Shown one piece after another: positions 11,426 through 23,850 of a stretch of 64,000 nucleotides of DNA; within the stretch, counting starts at the first letter, position 1, and each line of letters begins with the position of its first letter. The stretch spans positions 11,903,845 to 11,967,844 of the forward strand of contig JAVMKO010000022.1 of assembly GCA_032164245.1 (NCBI GenBank), read 5' to 3'. This DNA comes from Sternotherus odoratus (lineage: Eukaryota > Chordata > Testudines > Kinosternidae). The translations under genes were made by a program, and so were the position numbers. Under the pieces are notes generated by a model. That model had not been told where the DNA came from. It made no database searches and saw only the letters and a list, made by a program, of their open reading frames with translations.

Positions 11426-13244
11426 ACTTGGAAAGCTGCATCAACTAACAGGCTTTGGGGAGTCTTGTGTTATATTACAAGGTTTTCATTCTTTATTTCT
11501 GATTTCCCCCCCCCCCCCCTCTTTTCACAGACAGAATGATCCAGAACTGATCATGGGCAGCATTAACCTTGATTTATTTATGGTCTGGAAATCCTGCGTC
11601 AAATGAGACTCTCAGAAAAGAAACACATACACACAATGAGGGGATGAGTGCAAGCCGCTGGAACCCCAATTATCTTATGAGATAAAGAGAAAAGGTCTCA
11701 GGGAATTAAGATTGAGAGTCAGAGACAACAATGTTCAAGGCCAGGTGAGTTCCTGGATAAACTACCAGCTCATAGTTATTCTACAACTTAAGTGAAATGA
11801 TTCTGGGGGTTCGGTCACGTTCTTAGTGGACAATTGTCTACCTAAAAGGCACCATGACAGCTAGACCCCCCCCCCCCCGAGTGACAGACGTAGCAAGAAT
11901 CAAACTGACATGGAAACAACGCCGTTTCATCGTCCGGTAAGAAAGTTCAGCAATAGCTGTAGAGAAGGGTAAGGACGCAGGATCTTGCATTGTCACTGCC
12001 CGTGCTCTACCTGCTCTGGCAAGTCCACTGTCATTTTAAACTAGTTCACTTTTCAGTAAGGATGGGCCCAAACAGTAGAGCTGGGATCTAGATGTGATTC
12101 CCAAACATTCCTAAAGCCTGGCCTGGATGTTGGGTTCTACGGTTTTGGTTCAGTCCATTGTAGAGAGAAGGGCCAGGTGGGAATTTTGGACTTGGGTTCA
12201 GGTCTGAACTTCTCCAAAGGTCGGGCTGTCGCTGCTTTCAAAAAGGAAACTAGACTTATACACTCTCCCACCCCAGCTCCTGCTTCCTTTCTGAGTTGAC
12301 ACCAATCTCACGCCATATTTGAAAGATACACTTAACTTTTTCAACCACTACTCACCCCCTCAGCCTTCCCTGAGGTAGCCCTCGCCATCTCTGCATTGCC
12401 CACTTACAAGCACCAAGATGCCACAAGAAACAAAATTTCCAGCCCAATGTCACAGGCCCCAGGGATCTGGATAAGTATGATGGGGGCTTCATTCTTTTCT
12501 CACATTGGTTTTATACTGATTCAAGTGAAGTCATTCCAGATTTACACCTGTGACAATTAGCTCAGAAACAGGACTGAACATTTTAAAGTGTTTATCTGCA
12601 AAGAACTACTCTGAGTCATCAAAGAGTCACTGGGACATGAGGATTCACAAAGGCCAGGAAGAAGGTGGTGTTCTTTGACCACATAGAAGCTGCAATAGAA
12701 AGGGAGCTCTGTGTCTGGGAGCATTTGAGAATATCACTGTCACTGTAAACACACTTTTAATGATAGGGTCCATCAGGCAGAAGAAATTAGAATGTTTGAG
12801 TGTCTGACACAGAGCTGCCAATTTCCAGAAGACTGGGGCCCAGACAGCTTCCCCTTGTCACTTGGAGGTCATTCTCTGAGCTGTAAAATGATGTATTTTT
12901 TGTCATTGGTTTTCAGCAGGCGTTCTTTTGTGAAGCTTACAGAGACTGGTTAATGTGTTAAACAGAGGCTTCACAGCCATGCACGTACAAGGCTGGAGGT
13001 GGGTTTGGATTTTCGAAGGGCAATTCCTATTGTTAGTTTTCGTGGGGACTTCCTGTGCTGGGTCCAATCCGAAATGAAGTGAGCGATGCAGTGCACACAA
13101 GAAAATGGATGGTACATTCCCAGCCAGAAAGAGATAAATGTCAGGAAATCCACAGTCAAGAGAACTCCTCCCTTATAAAATGCAGCTGTGCCTAGGTTTT
13201 GTACTCAGGCTAGTCCATTGCCTGCTGTGCAAAGTATCTAAGTG
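11426..13244. other. Unassigned noncoding with two poly-C tracts
   Basis: Holds C14 at 11506-11519 and C13 at 11866-11878, both mononucleotide runs. Otherwise no gene or named repeat. Confidence 0.45.
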
Positions 13245-13475
13245 TGGGCTTGTCTACATGAACATTTAATGTCAACTGGGGTATGTGCACGTGGAATCTG
13301 TTGCTGCACACTAAAAGCTCCCTAGTGTGCTTTGATCCACTCCCATTTCAATGTAGGGTAGATCAAAGCACAATAGGAAGCTGTTCGTACACAGCAGCAG
13401 GGTCCATGCGAACACTTAGTGTATGGCAGGCTAGTCGGGGTAGATTTACATCCCAGCATGCCACAAATGAAGTGT
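13245..13475. mobile_element. Degenerate MITE-like DNA transposon
   Basis: Begins 'gtgggcttgtctacatgaac', the style of turtle MITE ends. It continues with 'ctaaaagctccctagtgtgc' and the inverted pair TGTGCTTTGATCCACTCC / GGGTAGATCAAAGCACA around 13327-13373. The right terminus is unclear, so boundaries are rough. Confidence 0.4.
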
Positions 13476-14799
13476 TTTTATAAATTCTCTGACTCTTTTG
13501 TATAGCGGGGGGAGAATTTTCAGTCCAAATAATTTTTTGATGTAAACAATTCTGCAACTTTCACTCAAATTTGTAAAAGGTTTCAGTTGACATGAGCCTG
13601 GATTTTTTAAGGGGAAAAAATATTGGGTACAGAATTTTACTCAGCTCCAGCAGTAGACAATATACATATTAAGTTTAGCTGAGGATGGTTTAGCTGACTC
13701 CTGGCCTGAATTGAACATAGATCCCTCCCCCGCTTAACTTCTAGAGTGTTGAACACCCACAACTCCTATGGCTGCTGGCCGCTTGTGCAGAACAACCCAA
13801 GCAAAATGAGTCCCTGCTGCAGCGCCATTGATTCCTATGGATGGATTTGTCATATGTTGTTTGGCTTAATTGGACAGGTGTTTAAGATCAATACAGCCCT
13901 TCCAACGAGATCATAACTGCCCATGAGGAGCCATTACAATCTCAGTGGACAGAACGGTGACAGAGACAACAACATTATCCAGAGATCATGAACCTAATAG
14001 ACCTTAATGGCTCCATTAGAGAACTTATGGCTGACTGTCTCAATATGTCCTTGGAGACCCCCTGTTCTGTAGGTATTTGACATTTTATGCTGTACTATTT
14101 CCTTTAGAACCATTATGGGCTTCTGAGCCAATTAAGACTTGACTAGGGACTCCTGGGCTAGAGAGAGGGAGCACTTCAGTGAAGTCTGTGCTCATATCAT
14201 CATTGGCCAAAACCTTGCACAGGGAGTCATACAGGCACATCTGATTCCTGTTGCATGGAGGTTTTTGTCCTTGTGTCCCAGCTGAATTCTATCTTGGGTA
14301 ATGACGTTATTTCTACCTAAATACCTCTATGCTTTTAATTTGATAGCAACTTCATATCCATTTCCTGCCCACAACTGTTGAAGAGTATTGTTGTGCACTG
14401 TTCAGTAGCGATCTACCCCAAAGATGGCTGTTTCACTGGTGGTAAAAAATCAATCCTCAATGTATTGTTAACTTTGCACTGTCCCTGGGGATCCTTTAGG
14501 ATGCAAGTGATCGTATATACTATCATCATTGTTGAGTTCAAAAAATTCATTTTCTGTTGTATTCTGGGGTATGAACTTGGGCTTCAGAGGTAAAAAGACT
14601 ATTAGTCCCTTATCCTAAGCAATTACATGCCTCAGTTCTTGCACACACAAATAATATTGCTATCAGCAGGAGTCATGCATGTCTATGTAGAGACATTGCA
14701 GCTGGCACTATCTGGAACCACAGGTGGCATTTTCACCAGCGGCCAAGGAATGAATGGACTAATAAAGGCTGAATTCTATCACAACAGAACAGCTCTCGG
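13476..14799. other. Unassigned noncoding
   Basis: No gene. A short AT-rich piece near 13580-13650 resembles the GAAAATTTT family. The rest is featureless. Confidence 0.4.
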
Positions 14800-14859
14800 A
14801 CATATTGATAGACACAGCAGGTGGGGAACTTGCATTTCCACTTTCAATTTTGTACCTGC

Positions 14860-14970
14860 CGTGTGGATATATTGATCCGGATTCTGAATTTATTTACACC
14901 AGCATAAAACCAGAGGAACTTCACCAAATTTGCCAGTGTAACAGATCAGAATATGATCCGTTGGACTTCA
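14860..14970. repeat. Old dispersed repeat (TTTACACC family)
   Basis: 'gatccggattctgaatttat', 'ttacaccagcataaaaccag' and 'tttgccagtgtaacagatca'. Diverged member of the family at 10205. Confidence 0.4.
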
Positions 14971-16068
14971 GTCTCCCAGGCCGTGAAGCTGGTTTCTTTC
15001 ATCAGCATGCAATTAACTTTACAAAGGGGTCATAAAAAGAAGCTATGTTTATGTTTTTTCCTCCCTCAACATTTTGAAAATACAAATGCAGAGGACAAGA
15101 CCAATGTCTTTTCCATTCATTTATTTTATCTGCAATAATAACTTTTGCCCCAAGATATTTTTGTGCAATAGAATGATTGATATCTTATTGCTGAGGGAAG
15201 TTCTGTGATCTGTCTTATGTGGGATGGCAGATCAGTCTTCAACATCTAGGAATCTATGACATGGTTGGGAGTAGAACTGAAGAGGCTTTCACCCTGCAAA
15301 TGGGGTACGAATGTCTGAGCCAAAGAGATGGATGGATGTCTTTTTTTTGGTTCTGCATATATATTATTCAGACTTACAGTACTATAGGTTGCCTCTTTAC
15401 TATCACCAAACCATTAGTAGTTCTCCCACTTCCATCTTCTTTGGCCTCTCAATTTTCCTTTGTATTGGAATATTTGACTCTAACAATAGTATAATTTTTC
15501 CTACAAAAATGAATACAAAATCTACTCTGCTTATTGAGCAGTTCCTAGCCATTTATGCTGTGTCTTTCTTACAGCAGCTAGTCTCTTTTTTCATTCTTAC
15601 AATAACAAACATTCGAACAATCATGGTCTTACAATGGAGTTGATCTTAGAGCAATTGTGCTTTGTACCACTCCATCCCTTCTGGGAAAAGTATCTTAATT
15701 TTTTTTTTAAAAAAAATAGACTTCTCCTGCAGTTTATTACCAGCCTGAAGTCATTTTCATACCTCAGAAGTGAGGGCTTAATGAGCAGAGAAATTAAAGA
15801 GTAAAATTTGCCATCATTTCCTCAAATAGCTGAGTATTTTGGCAGATAGGCCTAGGATATTCCTTCCACAGGGGAGCTTGAATGCCATCAGCTTATTCAC
15901 CAAATAATCTTTCTGTAATGAATCTGTTCAGCTTCTGTCCACAATGAGGATGAGTTATAAAAAGCAATAGAATAGACGCAGGAGTAAGTGAAGGCGACTG
16001 TTCCTATGAATATGTGCATGCCAAAGGACACGTGTGTGTATGTATGAGTGAGTGAACAAAGCTCTGTG
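14971..16068. other. Unassigned noncoding
   Basis: Two overlapping frames of 91 and 110 codons (15219-15494, 15311-15643) are hydrophobic because the DNA is T-rich. They have no family signature and are not called as genes. Confidence 0.45.
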
Positions 16069-16300
16069 GCTATACCTACACTGTAATCAGAGGTGGGACT
16101 GAAGCCTGTGTAGACCTAACTAAACTAGTTTTAATGTAGCTAGCTCAAGGGACAACAGCAGAGAAACCGCAACAGCCTGGCCTAGCTGCTCAAGCCCTGG
16201 GCAGGATTGTACAGTCTGTGCTTCCACAGCTTCACAGCTATTGTTATGGAAGCTAGCTAGATCACAGCTAGCTCAGATATGTTTACATGGCTGCAGTCTC
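16069..16300. mobile_element. MITE, about 230 bp
   Basis: Starts 'ggctatacctacactgtaat' and ends 'tgtttacatggctgcagtct', imperfect terminal inverted repeats of the CTACACTGCA type. The interior carries 'gctagctcaagggac' and later 'gctagctcagatatg', and 'aagccctgggcagg', as in a turtle MITE I recall. It ends directly against the CR1 3' end at 16305. Confidence 0.6.
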
Positions 16301-16304
16301 AGAC

Positions 16305-16765
16305 TCAGACTTTAAGGTCAGAAGGGGCCATTACGATCCTCTAGTCTGACCTCCTGCACAATGCAGGCCACGGAATCTCACTCACCCACTCCTGTAGTAA
16401 ATCCCTAACCTATGTCTGAACTATTGACGTCCTCAAATTATGGTTTAAAGACTTCAAAGTGAAGAGAATCCTGCAACAAGTGAATCGTGCCCCATGCTGC
16501 AGAGGAAAGTGAAAACCCCCAGGGCCTCTGCCAATCTGCCCTGGAGGAAAATTCCTTCCTGACCCCAAATATGGCGATCAGCTAAACCCTGACCATGTAA
16601 GCAAGGCTCACCAGCCAGACACACAGGAAAGAATTCTTTGTAGTAACTCAGATCCCACTGCATCCAACATCCCATCACAGGCCATTGGGCGTATTTACCA
16701 CTAATAGTCAAAGATCAATTAATTGCCAAGATTAGGCTATCCCATCATATCTCTTTCATAAACTC
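16305..16765 (-). mobile_element. CR1-type LINE 3' UTR fragment
   Basis: Starts 'gactttaaggtcagaagggg', then 'ctagtctgacctcctgcaca'. Further on come 'gtgccccatgctgcagagga' and 'aaaattccttcctgacccca', ending near 'gccaagattaggctatccca'. This matches a turtle CR1 3'-UTR subfamily from memory. The minus-strand element has its 3' end at 16305. The 85-codon frame 16454-16711 inside it is not a gene. Confidence 0.75.
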
Positions 16766-17029
16766 ATCACACCTATGGCAGACCCTGTGTATGGTGTGTG
16801 ATTGTAACCTGCTGCTCAGTGTATCTTTCCCTTTCTGTTCCCAATAGGCAGAGCAGAGGGGGCTGTTATAGCTCGTAACTACCAAACCTTGCTCATTAGC
16901 TCAACCTGTAGGGGGCAGCCTTTTAGCTTAGGCAATTCCTAGCCCAGTTGTTTTGTCAGCCAAAAGGCAACTATCACATGATTTAAGGATTGTGTGTGTG
17001 CAACAGAGAGTGAATGAGTAAGTGGACAC

Positions 17030-17115
17030 TGAGACAGATCCTCAACTGGTGCAAACCAGTTTAGTCATTCACTGGTACTCTGCTGATTGACATCAGCTGT
17101 GGATCTGGCCCTGTG
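17030..17115. repeat. Old dispersed repeat (TTTACACC family)
   Basis: 'agatcctcaactggtgcaaa', 'tgattgacatcagctgtgga' and 'tctggccc'. Diverged copy. Confidence 0.4.
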
Positions 17116-17384
17116 TATTACAGTATCTTTCTTCTTTAAAGCACCCAGACTCTCCTGGGAGCGAAGGGCACTGCGGGATAACATATGCAATATATATTTC
17201 TGCCATTACTAAGCTATTAATGTGTGTATGTTCGTAGATATAAAGGTTTAGTAATGGCAGAAGGAGTTGCTCTAGGAGGGGATAAAATCTATTTGTTATT
17301 TTCAGGCCATTTTAACCATGGAGTCCCATTGGCAGCTAGGGCTTTTTCACTATTTACCACCCTCTGCTCTTGCTATTTATAGAA

Positions 17385-17650
17385 ATCCCATCCTGTTGTG
17401 CCTGAACTTGGTGTTATGCATAATGATTAGCCAGCAGCCAGGTTTATTTTGAAGTGAGGTTGAGGTCACACCATTACTTTGTGTCTGAGAAACGAGTTTT
17501 TGTTGCCTTTGAAAAACAGATGAGAATTAAACTGCAGTTTATTGTCTCATATAGAAATAGTGGATGAATTATCCAGCTACGGCGTATTGGTTAGAATTGT
17601 TAGTTAAAAGTGACAGCCGAGGCTATAATTTACAGGGAGACTAGAACTTC
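17385..17650. promoter_or_regulatory. Possible conserved noncoding stretch
   Basis: Repeat-free sequence with ATGCATAATGATTAG near 17415 and retained CpGs ('agctacggcgtattggttag', 'gtgacagccgaggc', 17575-17625). It looks less decayed than its surroundings, but conservation is not shown. Confidence 0.2.
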
Positions 17651-18629
17651 ACTAGAGGTCCCCAGCATTAAATCTTATATTGTAAACCTTTTGTGTTTCT
17701 AACTCATTTTGTGCTGGGAATCATTTAACCATAGACTTAACTGCTAATACAGTTCCATCAAATGCAAAGTATAAATCAGAATTACTGGATCATTCAAACT
17801 CTGTCTGAGTAGTTGTTTATATGGTATTTTTCTTCTGCTTCTGTATGTTTGCAAGAGATGCTATTAAATTATGATATATTGTACACATCTTGCTACCATC
17901 TTGGCAGACTTTGTTGCAAATAAAACATAGTGCTTAATCAATTATGGCCTTAGCTATACAAAGGATAAACAATAGTAATAATACAAGCAGCAAGGAAAGG
18001 ACAGGTACAGTCAGAAATAAGTTGCATATAAATAGCTCTTATTTTGTTCATCCCATCCTGGTATACACCAGGAACAAAATGTTTTATTATTAAAAAAAGA
18101 AAGAAAGAAAAACGGAGCCGAAAAATCCCTTTGTTTCCACCTCAGACATCCTCAGCATACAGTCAATGAAAGCGGAGCCTGGGATTGTCTGAAGAAGGAG
18201 TTTATCTAATGATTAGCAAAGGGGCTAGGAATAAGGATGCTTGAGTTCTAGCTCTTCCAAAGACTCACTTGGTGATCTTTAATTGGACACTTACCCTCAG
18301 TGTGCACAAGTTTGTTGTCCAATAAAAATAGTCGCCTATTCTGTAAGTCTGTTCTGAGAACGAATGATATTTGAGAAGCATTTTGAGTTCCTCTGTGAAG
18401 GACCCAAAGTCATTATTATTTAGTATTATTGTGACTTTAGCTAAGAACTTGAGGGCTTGAACTGTATGGGTTACTTCAGGTGAAGGACAGTGTGAACAAA
18501 TATTTTCTCTCTGCCTTTACCAATATGTTTGAAATTGCAAAGGAGGCTCGTATACCATATATTGGCCCTTACTTGAGGGGGCAAGAATTACACACACACA
18601 CAAATTTAAACAGCAACAGAAATTGTGTT
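17651..18629. other. Unassigned noncoding with GAAA repeat
   Basis: A short (GAAA)n run lies near 18090-18112 and an (AC)n run near 18590-18602. No gene or named repeat otherwise. Confidence 0.45.
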
Positions 18630-18900
18630 TCCATTGACATTTTCAGCAGAACATTTTGACTTTCTCAAAATCCCTGAAAACAGAACATCAATTTCTACTT
18701 TATTTTTATTTCTATTTCGCTCTCTTTCTAAACCAAATAAGAACATTTAAAAAATGTTGGGCCAAACCTCCAAAACATTAGCTGAAAACTAAAAATCTCC
18801 AAGCAAAACAGATGCTTTCCCATCAAAAACAAATCATTTAGTCAAAACTTCATTTCCCATTGAGAAAAAGTTGACAGAAAATTTCCAACCAGCCATAATC
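18630..18900 (-). repeat. AT-rich GAAAATTTT-type dispersed repeat
   Basis: On the minus strand it begins 'ggctggttggaaattttctg' and continues with words such as 'tttttgatgggaaagcat'. Copy of the family at 8225. Confidence 0.5.
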
Positions 18901-19633
18901 CTACACAAACTGAACTCCTAGTGACTTCAGCCGTACTTAATTGGGGCTCTAAGCCCCATGTACTACCTTGCATTAGGACAATAAAACTCCCCACAAAATG
19001 CCAAACTCACCTATCTCACTTCCCCACAAGTCTGATTTCCCTCAGCAGCCTGCCTAGCCTAAATACATCCATCTTGCATTATGCTCTGAAAATGAACAGT
19101 CCTGGGTTGTTTTGGAGCTGCAGGGCTTAAGAGAAGCTTATACCAATGCTCTACTAGATTAGAGTGAAAGCATAGAGGTCCTTTTCTATAATTTAGTCAT
19201 TATTATTAATATAGTTCATTATGAGAACTGGAGTCATGCTGAAATTCCAGTTGAAGGGAAGGGAAGGCACAATAAAAACTACAAGTCAAAAAGCTCTCTC
19301 TACATCAAACCATCATGTTCATTAATCCCAAATTAGCCCATTAAAATAAAACAGCAACTAATTAATATCCATCCCTAAGTAACACTTCCAGCTGAGTGAG
19401 AACTTGATGCAAATATATAATTCATACTAGAGTGAGGAGCTAAGGTACAGCTTTCTCTGTTTCACAGAAACAAGCTTGTGTAATCCCGCTTCCACTGATG
19501 TCAAGAAGAAAAGTGTGTATGTTTGTCTTAGGGAGAAAAGCATGGGAGTCAAGATGGAGAGTTTCATTGCTGTTATCTGTGTTGTAGCTAAACTGTGCAT
19601 AATTGGAGGACTTTAGAAGTTAGGGCTATGTGG
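18901..19633. other. Unassigned noncoding
   Basis: No gene or recognisable repeat. Confidence 0.45.
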
Positions 19634-20150
19634 TTAATTGCTAGGTCTAGGATCAGGAAGTTGGGTTGAATTCCTCACTATGCCAAATTATTCTTTTATG
19701 ATCCAGGGTAACTCACAGAATAGGTCTATGCTGGAACTTCAGCGGCAAAACTTTTGTCATTCAGGAGTATTAACACACACATCCCTGAATGACAAAAAAT
19801 TTTTACCAACAAAAAGCACCGATGTGAACAGCACTTTGTGAGCAGGAGAGCGCTCCTGCAAGCAAAGTCACTGCTGCTCGCAGTGGGGTAGAAGTTTTTT
19901 TTGTCGGCAGGAGCGCTCTCTCCGGCTGACAAATAGCAGCTACACTGCTCGACTTTTAGTGGCATGGCTGTAGTGGCACACCTCTGTCACTAAAAGATGC
20001 ATAGTATAGCGATAGCCAATAGTCTCTCTGTGCCTTAGTTCCTTATCTGTAAAAGGGGGATAATAGCACAGCCCTCCCTCACAGTGGCATTGTGCATCAT
20101 TAACATTTGTAAAGTTCTCCACTACCCTGGTGGTGTGGGACAGGCATATA
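19634..20150 (+). repeat. MIR-like SINE, interrupted by a MITE
   Basis: The left part (19634-19722) has the tRNA-like head 'ggttaattgctaggtctagg' and 'gggttgaattcctcactatg', then 'agggtaactcacagaa'. The right part (20018-20150) resumes with 'tagtctctctgtgccttagt' and 'ttatctgtaaaagggggata', then 'atttgtaaagttctcc'. The halves join into one MIR-order SINE once the 295-bp insert at 19723-20017 is removed. Confidence 0.75.
19723..20017. mobile_element. MITE, 295 bp, with AATA target duplication
   Basis: The ends GGTCTATGCT and AGCGATAGCC (reverse complement GGCTATCGCT) are imperfect inverted repeats. AATA at 19719-19722 and 20018-20021 are direct repeats at the junctions. The interior has long inverted arms ('acttttgtcattcaggagta' with 'atccctgaatgacaaaaaat') and 'gcaggagagcgctcctgc', a fold-back structure. 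I recall this as a common turtle non-autonomous DNA transposon. The short TSD leaves the superfamily open (Harbinger-like is possible). Confidence 0.8.
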
Positions 20151-20274
20151 GATAGTGAAAATGGTGAATTGACAATTCTAAGAGCATTGTAATAATATAT
20201 AGTGTGAAATAATAATGTGAAAATAATTTAATACAATAATTTTAACTGAGCATAAAATGTGAGTATTAAAGATA

Positions 20275-20420
20275 ATGGGTCTGATTCTCATTCACAATAA
20301 GGCCACTTTACATCACTCTGGTAGAGAAAAGGGGCTTAAAACGGGATTAAATTGCATTTATGGCCAGTTTATACTCCAGTCTGGTATAAAGAAGCCTTAA
20401 TATAAATGAAAATGTAGGCC
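20275..20420. repeat. Old dispersed repeat (TTTACACC family)
   Basis: 'gtctgattctcattcacaat', 'ggccactttacatcactctg' and 'ggccagtttatactccagtc', followed by 'ggtataaagaagcc'. Good match to the family pattern. Confidence 0.5.
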
Positions 20421-20987
20421 AAAATGTCATCATTAGCTTGGAATTCCCAGCTATTTATTTTGATTTTATGGTCCCAGTATTCTGCCCTAGGCACGTTAGA
20501 CAAATTAAAGTGACAAAACTCAATGTGGAAATTAAGATAATCAACTGCCCATATTCCAAAAATTAACACAAACCTTCCAAATAATTATCTCGCTAATGAC
20601 CCAAACTAGACCTTTTCTTAGTTCTGGCAAATCCTTAGCATTATCTCCTCCTGAAGCATCAGATATTGTTCATGGTCAAATTTTATGTATGAAGATTCTG
20701 ATCTGCTCTGGCAAATCTTGTTATTTACATGATGGGTATTTTGGCATTTAATAGTCTTATTTTCTTAGGAAATCTTTCTTCCTCAATTGCATTGACTGGA
20801 GGAATTACTTGTGCGCAACAGATTGTTTCTCAAGTTCAGTTTCTACACCATTGCCGGGAAATATTTTAAAATGCCATTTATAAGAAATGTCAGGTCTGAT
20901 TATGATTAAATTGATCCATGGCCTAATCATCTGATACATTTCCTATTTAGTCATTTTGAGCTGCATCCCTGGAGAAGTTTATAAATA
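20421..20987. other. Unassigned noncoding
   Basis: No gene or recognisable repeat. Confidence 0.45.
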
Positions 20988-21370
20988 GAGCTATTCACAA
21001 TTTTTTTTGTAGGAAAAGTTGTAACTTGAAATGTCTGTTTGCCAAAAACAACACTTATATGAAAAGCTATCATCATAATCAATATTTTCCATTTGATCAA
21101 TATTTTAATGTGCAGTTATCAATTTTTAATATAACATTTAAAATAATTATTGAACCTTTTTCATTTACCTAAAAGCCTGTTTCTAGTGAGAACATAAAGT
21201 TACCTGTAAAAGAAAAATGTTGATCATAATTTAATAAAATTTTCAGGACAAATTACAGGTAAAAATGTAGTGAATATTTTCATGCAAAAAGGGGAAATGA
21301 GTGTGTTTCATCCTACACAAAACAGAAAACTTCAACATTTCAAAAAAAAAATTGCAGAATCATTTGCCTG
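20988..21370 (+). repeat. AT-rich GAAAATTTT-type dispersed repeat
   Basis: Starts 'aatagagctattcacaattt' and runs through AT-rich words with AAAAAC/TTTTTC bias. Boundaries are vague. Confidence 0.35.
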
Positions 21371-21639
21371 TTTTCCAATCAGCTCAGTCTTCAAATAATT
21401 TCATTTTATGAGCCTAAATTACAAATGAGGGAACTAATTATTCATAATTATTTAGCAAACCTACACTGAGAGCTTGGCTGCCAGATGTCAGGCTGAGGGA
21501 CCTTTTTTCTCTTTTCTTTTATGGCTGAGTTAAAAAAAAACCATTGAAAACAGGGGTTTGTAATGGAAACTGACAAACCGCTGTAGTCAGGAAGGCATGG
21601 CTTTAATAAATACATGTTCTTTACTCTCTTCTATCTGTG

Positions 21640-22045
21640 ATATTTCTTCCAGTGACACAAGGTCATGGAACTAATGAATGGCAAAGCAGGGCATGAAAAA
21701 TGGATATTAATGAAGTGTAACTCTGAGTAATAAAGCTATAAGCAACCTATGATAACAAACACGTTTTCCTCATAACATCAATTATTTTCATTAATGTCTC
21801 TCCATGGGAAGATGTGCAAGCTAGCCTTTCAGGACCATAGACAGCAGCATATTTGGAATGCACACTCAAAATGTCTCCCCTAATGCATTGGGCAAAGTGT
21901 TTATTGATGGAAGGCTTAAACGATGATAATGTGCATTTTTTGGAGGCACACGCCTTGTCCATGTCATAAGGAATTTTAAATTCAATAGGATTGCTTGCAT
22001 TACCCAAGGGGCTTATGGGCTTCAAACAGATATGCAGCACTGGTG
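21640..22045. promoter_or_regulatory. Possible conserved noncoding stretch
   Basis: Repeat-free block with 'aacatcaattattttcattaatg' type AT words near 21775 and CpGs at 'aaacgatgataatgtgc' (21918) and 'cacacgccttgtcc' (21945). A 97-codon minus-strand frame lies across it (21747-22040) without any domain. Regulatory nature is a guess. Confidence 0.2.
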
Positions 22046-22194
22046 CCTGTCTAATGTTTACAGTCCTGCTTCTATAATAATGATATCACTAGTTTTGCTA
22101 GTTCAGCAGTTCCAAATGAGGGCAATGGAAGTGGTAGGGCCCTGAGCTCTTTGGCTCCAGTTGTTCATTGAGAGTGGGGGGAGGAGAGAAATCC

Positions 22195-22500
22195 TTAATT
22201 GCAAAAAAATAAATGTTTTTTTTAAAATAATTTCCATTAAAAATTTCTCATGGACTTTTTCACTTTGTCCATGAAATAATAATTTTGCATGATCTTTTTA
22301 TTTGTTTTCCCCTTCCCTTTGTCTCTTATTTTCCTTTATTTCCACATGGGGGAACTTTCCACTATGAAAGACAAAAAATAATTGTAGTTCTAATTTGAAT
22401 CTGAACAGTTATTTTGTTGCCAAACATTTCAAATAAATTGAAAATTTTTAAATAAAAACATTTCCAGTAAAACCTCCATATTTGGACCTTTTCTAGTGCT
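22195..22500 (-). repeat. AT-rich GAAAATTTT-type dispersed repeat
   Basis: Minus strand starts 'cttagcactagaaaaggtcc' and contains 'ggaaatgtttttatttaaaa'. Member of the family at 8225. Confidence 0.4.
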
Positions 22501-23239
22501 AAGCAATTTTGAAAGTCTGTCCCCACACCTCTTCAGACACCATTTAAATGCTTCTCCCCAGCCCCTTAGAATTCTGATGCAATAAGAAAAAAATTAAGTC
22601 TTGATTCTAAACACTTTTATGTGGCCATTGAGGCTTAGCCTTGATTTTTTTTTAAGTTGTAGTGTGATGATACCATCATCTGTAAATTCACTCTCCTGTC
22701 CTTTGAATTATAAAATGTTCAGGTTCAGCCCCAAAGTAGCATGCTGATGGTATGGAAATGCTAATGAGGTTGTCTCTCAATCTAAACTTCCCTGGTGTGA
22801 AGACAGTAAATGAGTCTCTTTAGACTCAGGAACCTAATTTATCTTGGGCAAACTATTCTCTTTTTATTATTATTTGCCAAAGTGGTGCCAGCTTGGGGGA
22901 AGAGCCTGCATGGCAAGTTGGTTAGTGTTGGTTTTTCTTTAAAGTTCATCCAGCTTGTGAGCCTGTGGCAAGAATAATTAAAGTCAATAAAGATATTGAA
23001 GATGGAAAATAAAAAATGAGGCCATCAAGGAATTAAGAGTTGTGCGGTAGAGATGGGTGGAGAAGAGAGACATTGAAATCGGATCAGGGCAAGCTGTACG
23101 AGCTTTGTGCCAGTTATCCTAGATTTGAGGGATGGAGAGATTTAAGAAACCAAATGTCATATGGGAGCTGTAATGAGCCAGTCTAAGCACTCTAACATCA
23201 GAGTAATACAGATAGATGGCTGGCATGCTTGGTCACTTG
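22501..23239. other. Unassigned noncoding
   Basis: No gene or recognisable repeat. Confidence 0.45.
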
Positions 23240-23305
23240 TTCCTCCTTTGAAGTGAGACTAGATGACCCTAATGGTCCCTTCTGGCCTTACAGTCTATGA
23301 AATGC
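23240..23305 (+). mobile_element. CR1 3' tip
   Basis: 'gactagatgaccctaatggt' then 'cccttctggccttacagtct' and 'atgaaatg' form a plus-strand CR1 3' terminus (…tagatgac…ggtcccttctggccttaaa…ctatga). No internal part remains. Confidence 0.7.
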
Positions 23306-23850
23306 TAGCAGCAGGATTAGGAGTCCTGCATCCTACTCAGACCACTTGAATGTGAAGACTGGATTCTTTATTACCACCTTACACAGTTCCCTTCCCTCAC
23401 AAATACTGCAATGACCTAATTCTGCTTTTCTTCCTGCATGTGGAAATCAGGAAAAATTCCTGTGAAGTCACTGGGGTGATGTCTATGTAAAACTGCTGTG
23501 AGATAAGGGTCAGGCCCTCAAGCATAATATCCCTACCACCAAAATAAATACAATGAAATAAAATAAAAAGGGGGAAACCATCAACCCTTCCCAAGCTAGA
23601 AATTCCTAACACCAATTTGGAAATGAACAGCCTCTTCAGTCTGCCACTGTCCAGGTCAGATAGTCAGGGATATGAACCATAACATTCCTATACAGGGAAT
23701 TAAAGAAATTCTTAGTAAGGAATTCACCCTTAATAAGGAAGGATACAAATCAGAACCTCCCTTCAAACTTTTGTTCCTTTCTGCAGCCAAACTTAAACCA
23801 AGCCATACTGTCTAATTTTCATATGCACTTGTTTAACATTGCATCACTGT
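23306..23850. other. Unassigned noncoding
   Basis: No gene or recognisable repeat. Confidence 0.45.

Noticed and set aside
11506..11878. Poly-C tracts (and poly-G at 30311 and 32101) as special structures
   Set aside because: Plain mononucleotide runs of 9-14 bases, common in noncoding DNA and prone to sequencing error.
15219..15643. 91- and 110-codon frames resembling a membrane protein
   Set aside because: Hydrophobic residues come from T-rich DNA. No conserved motif, and the two overlap in different frames.
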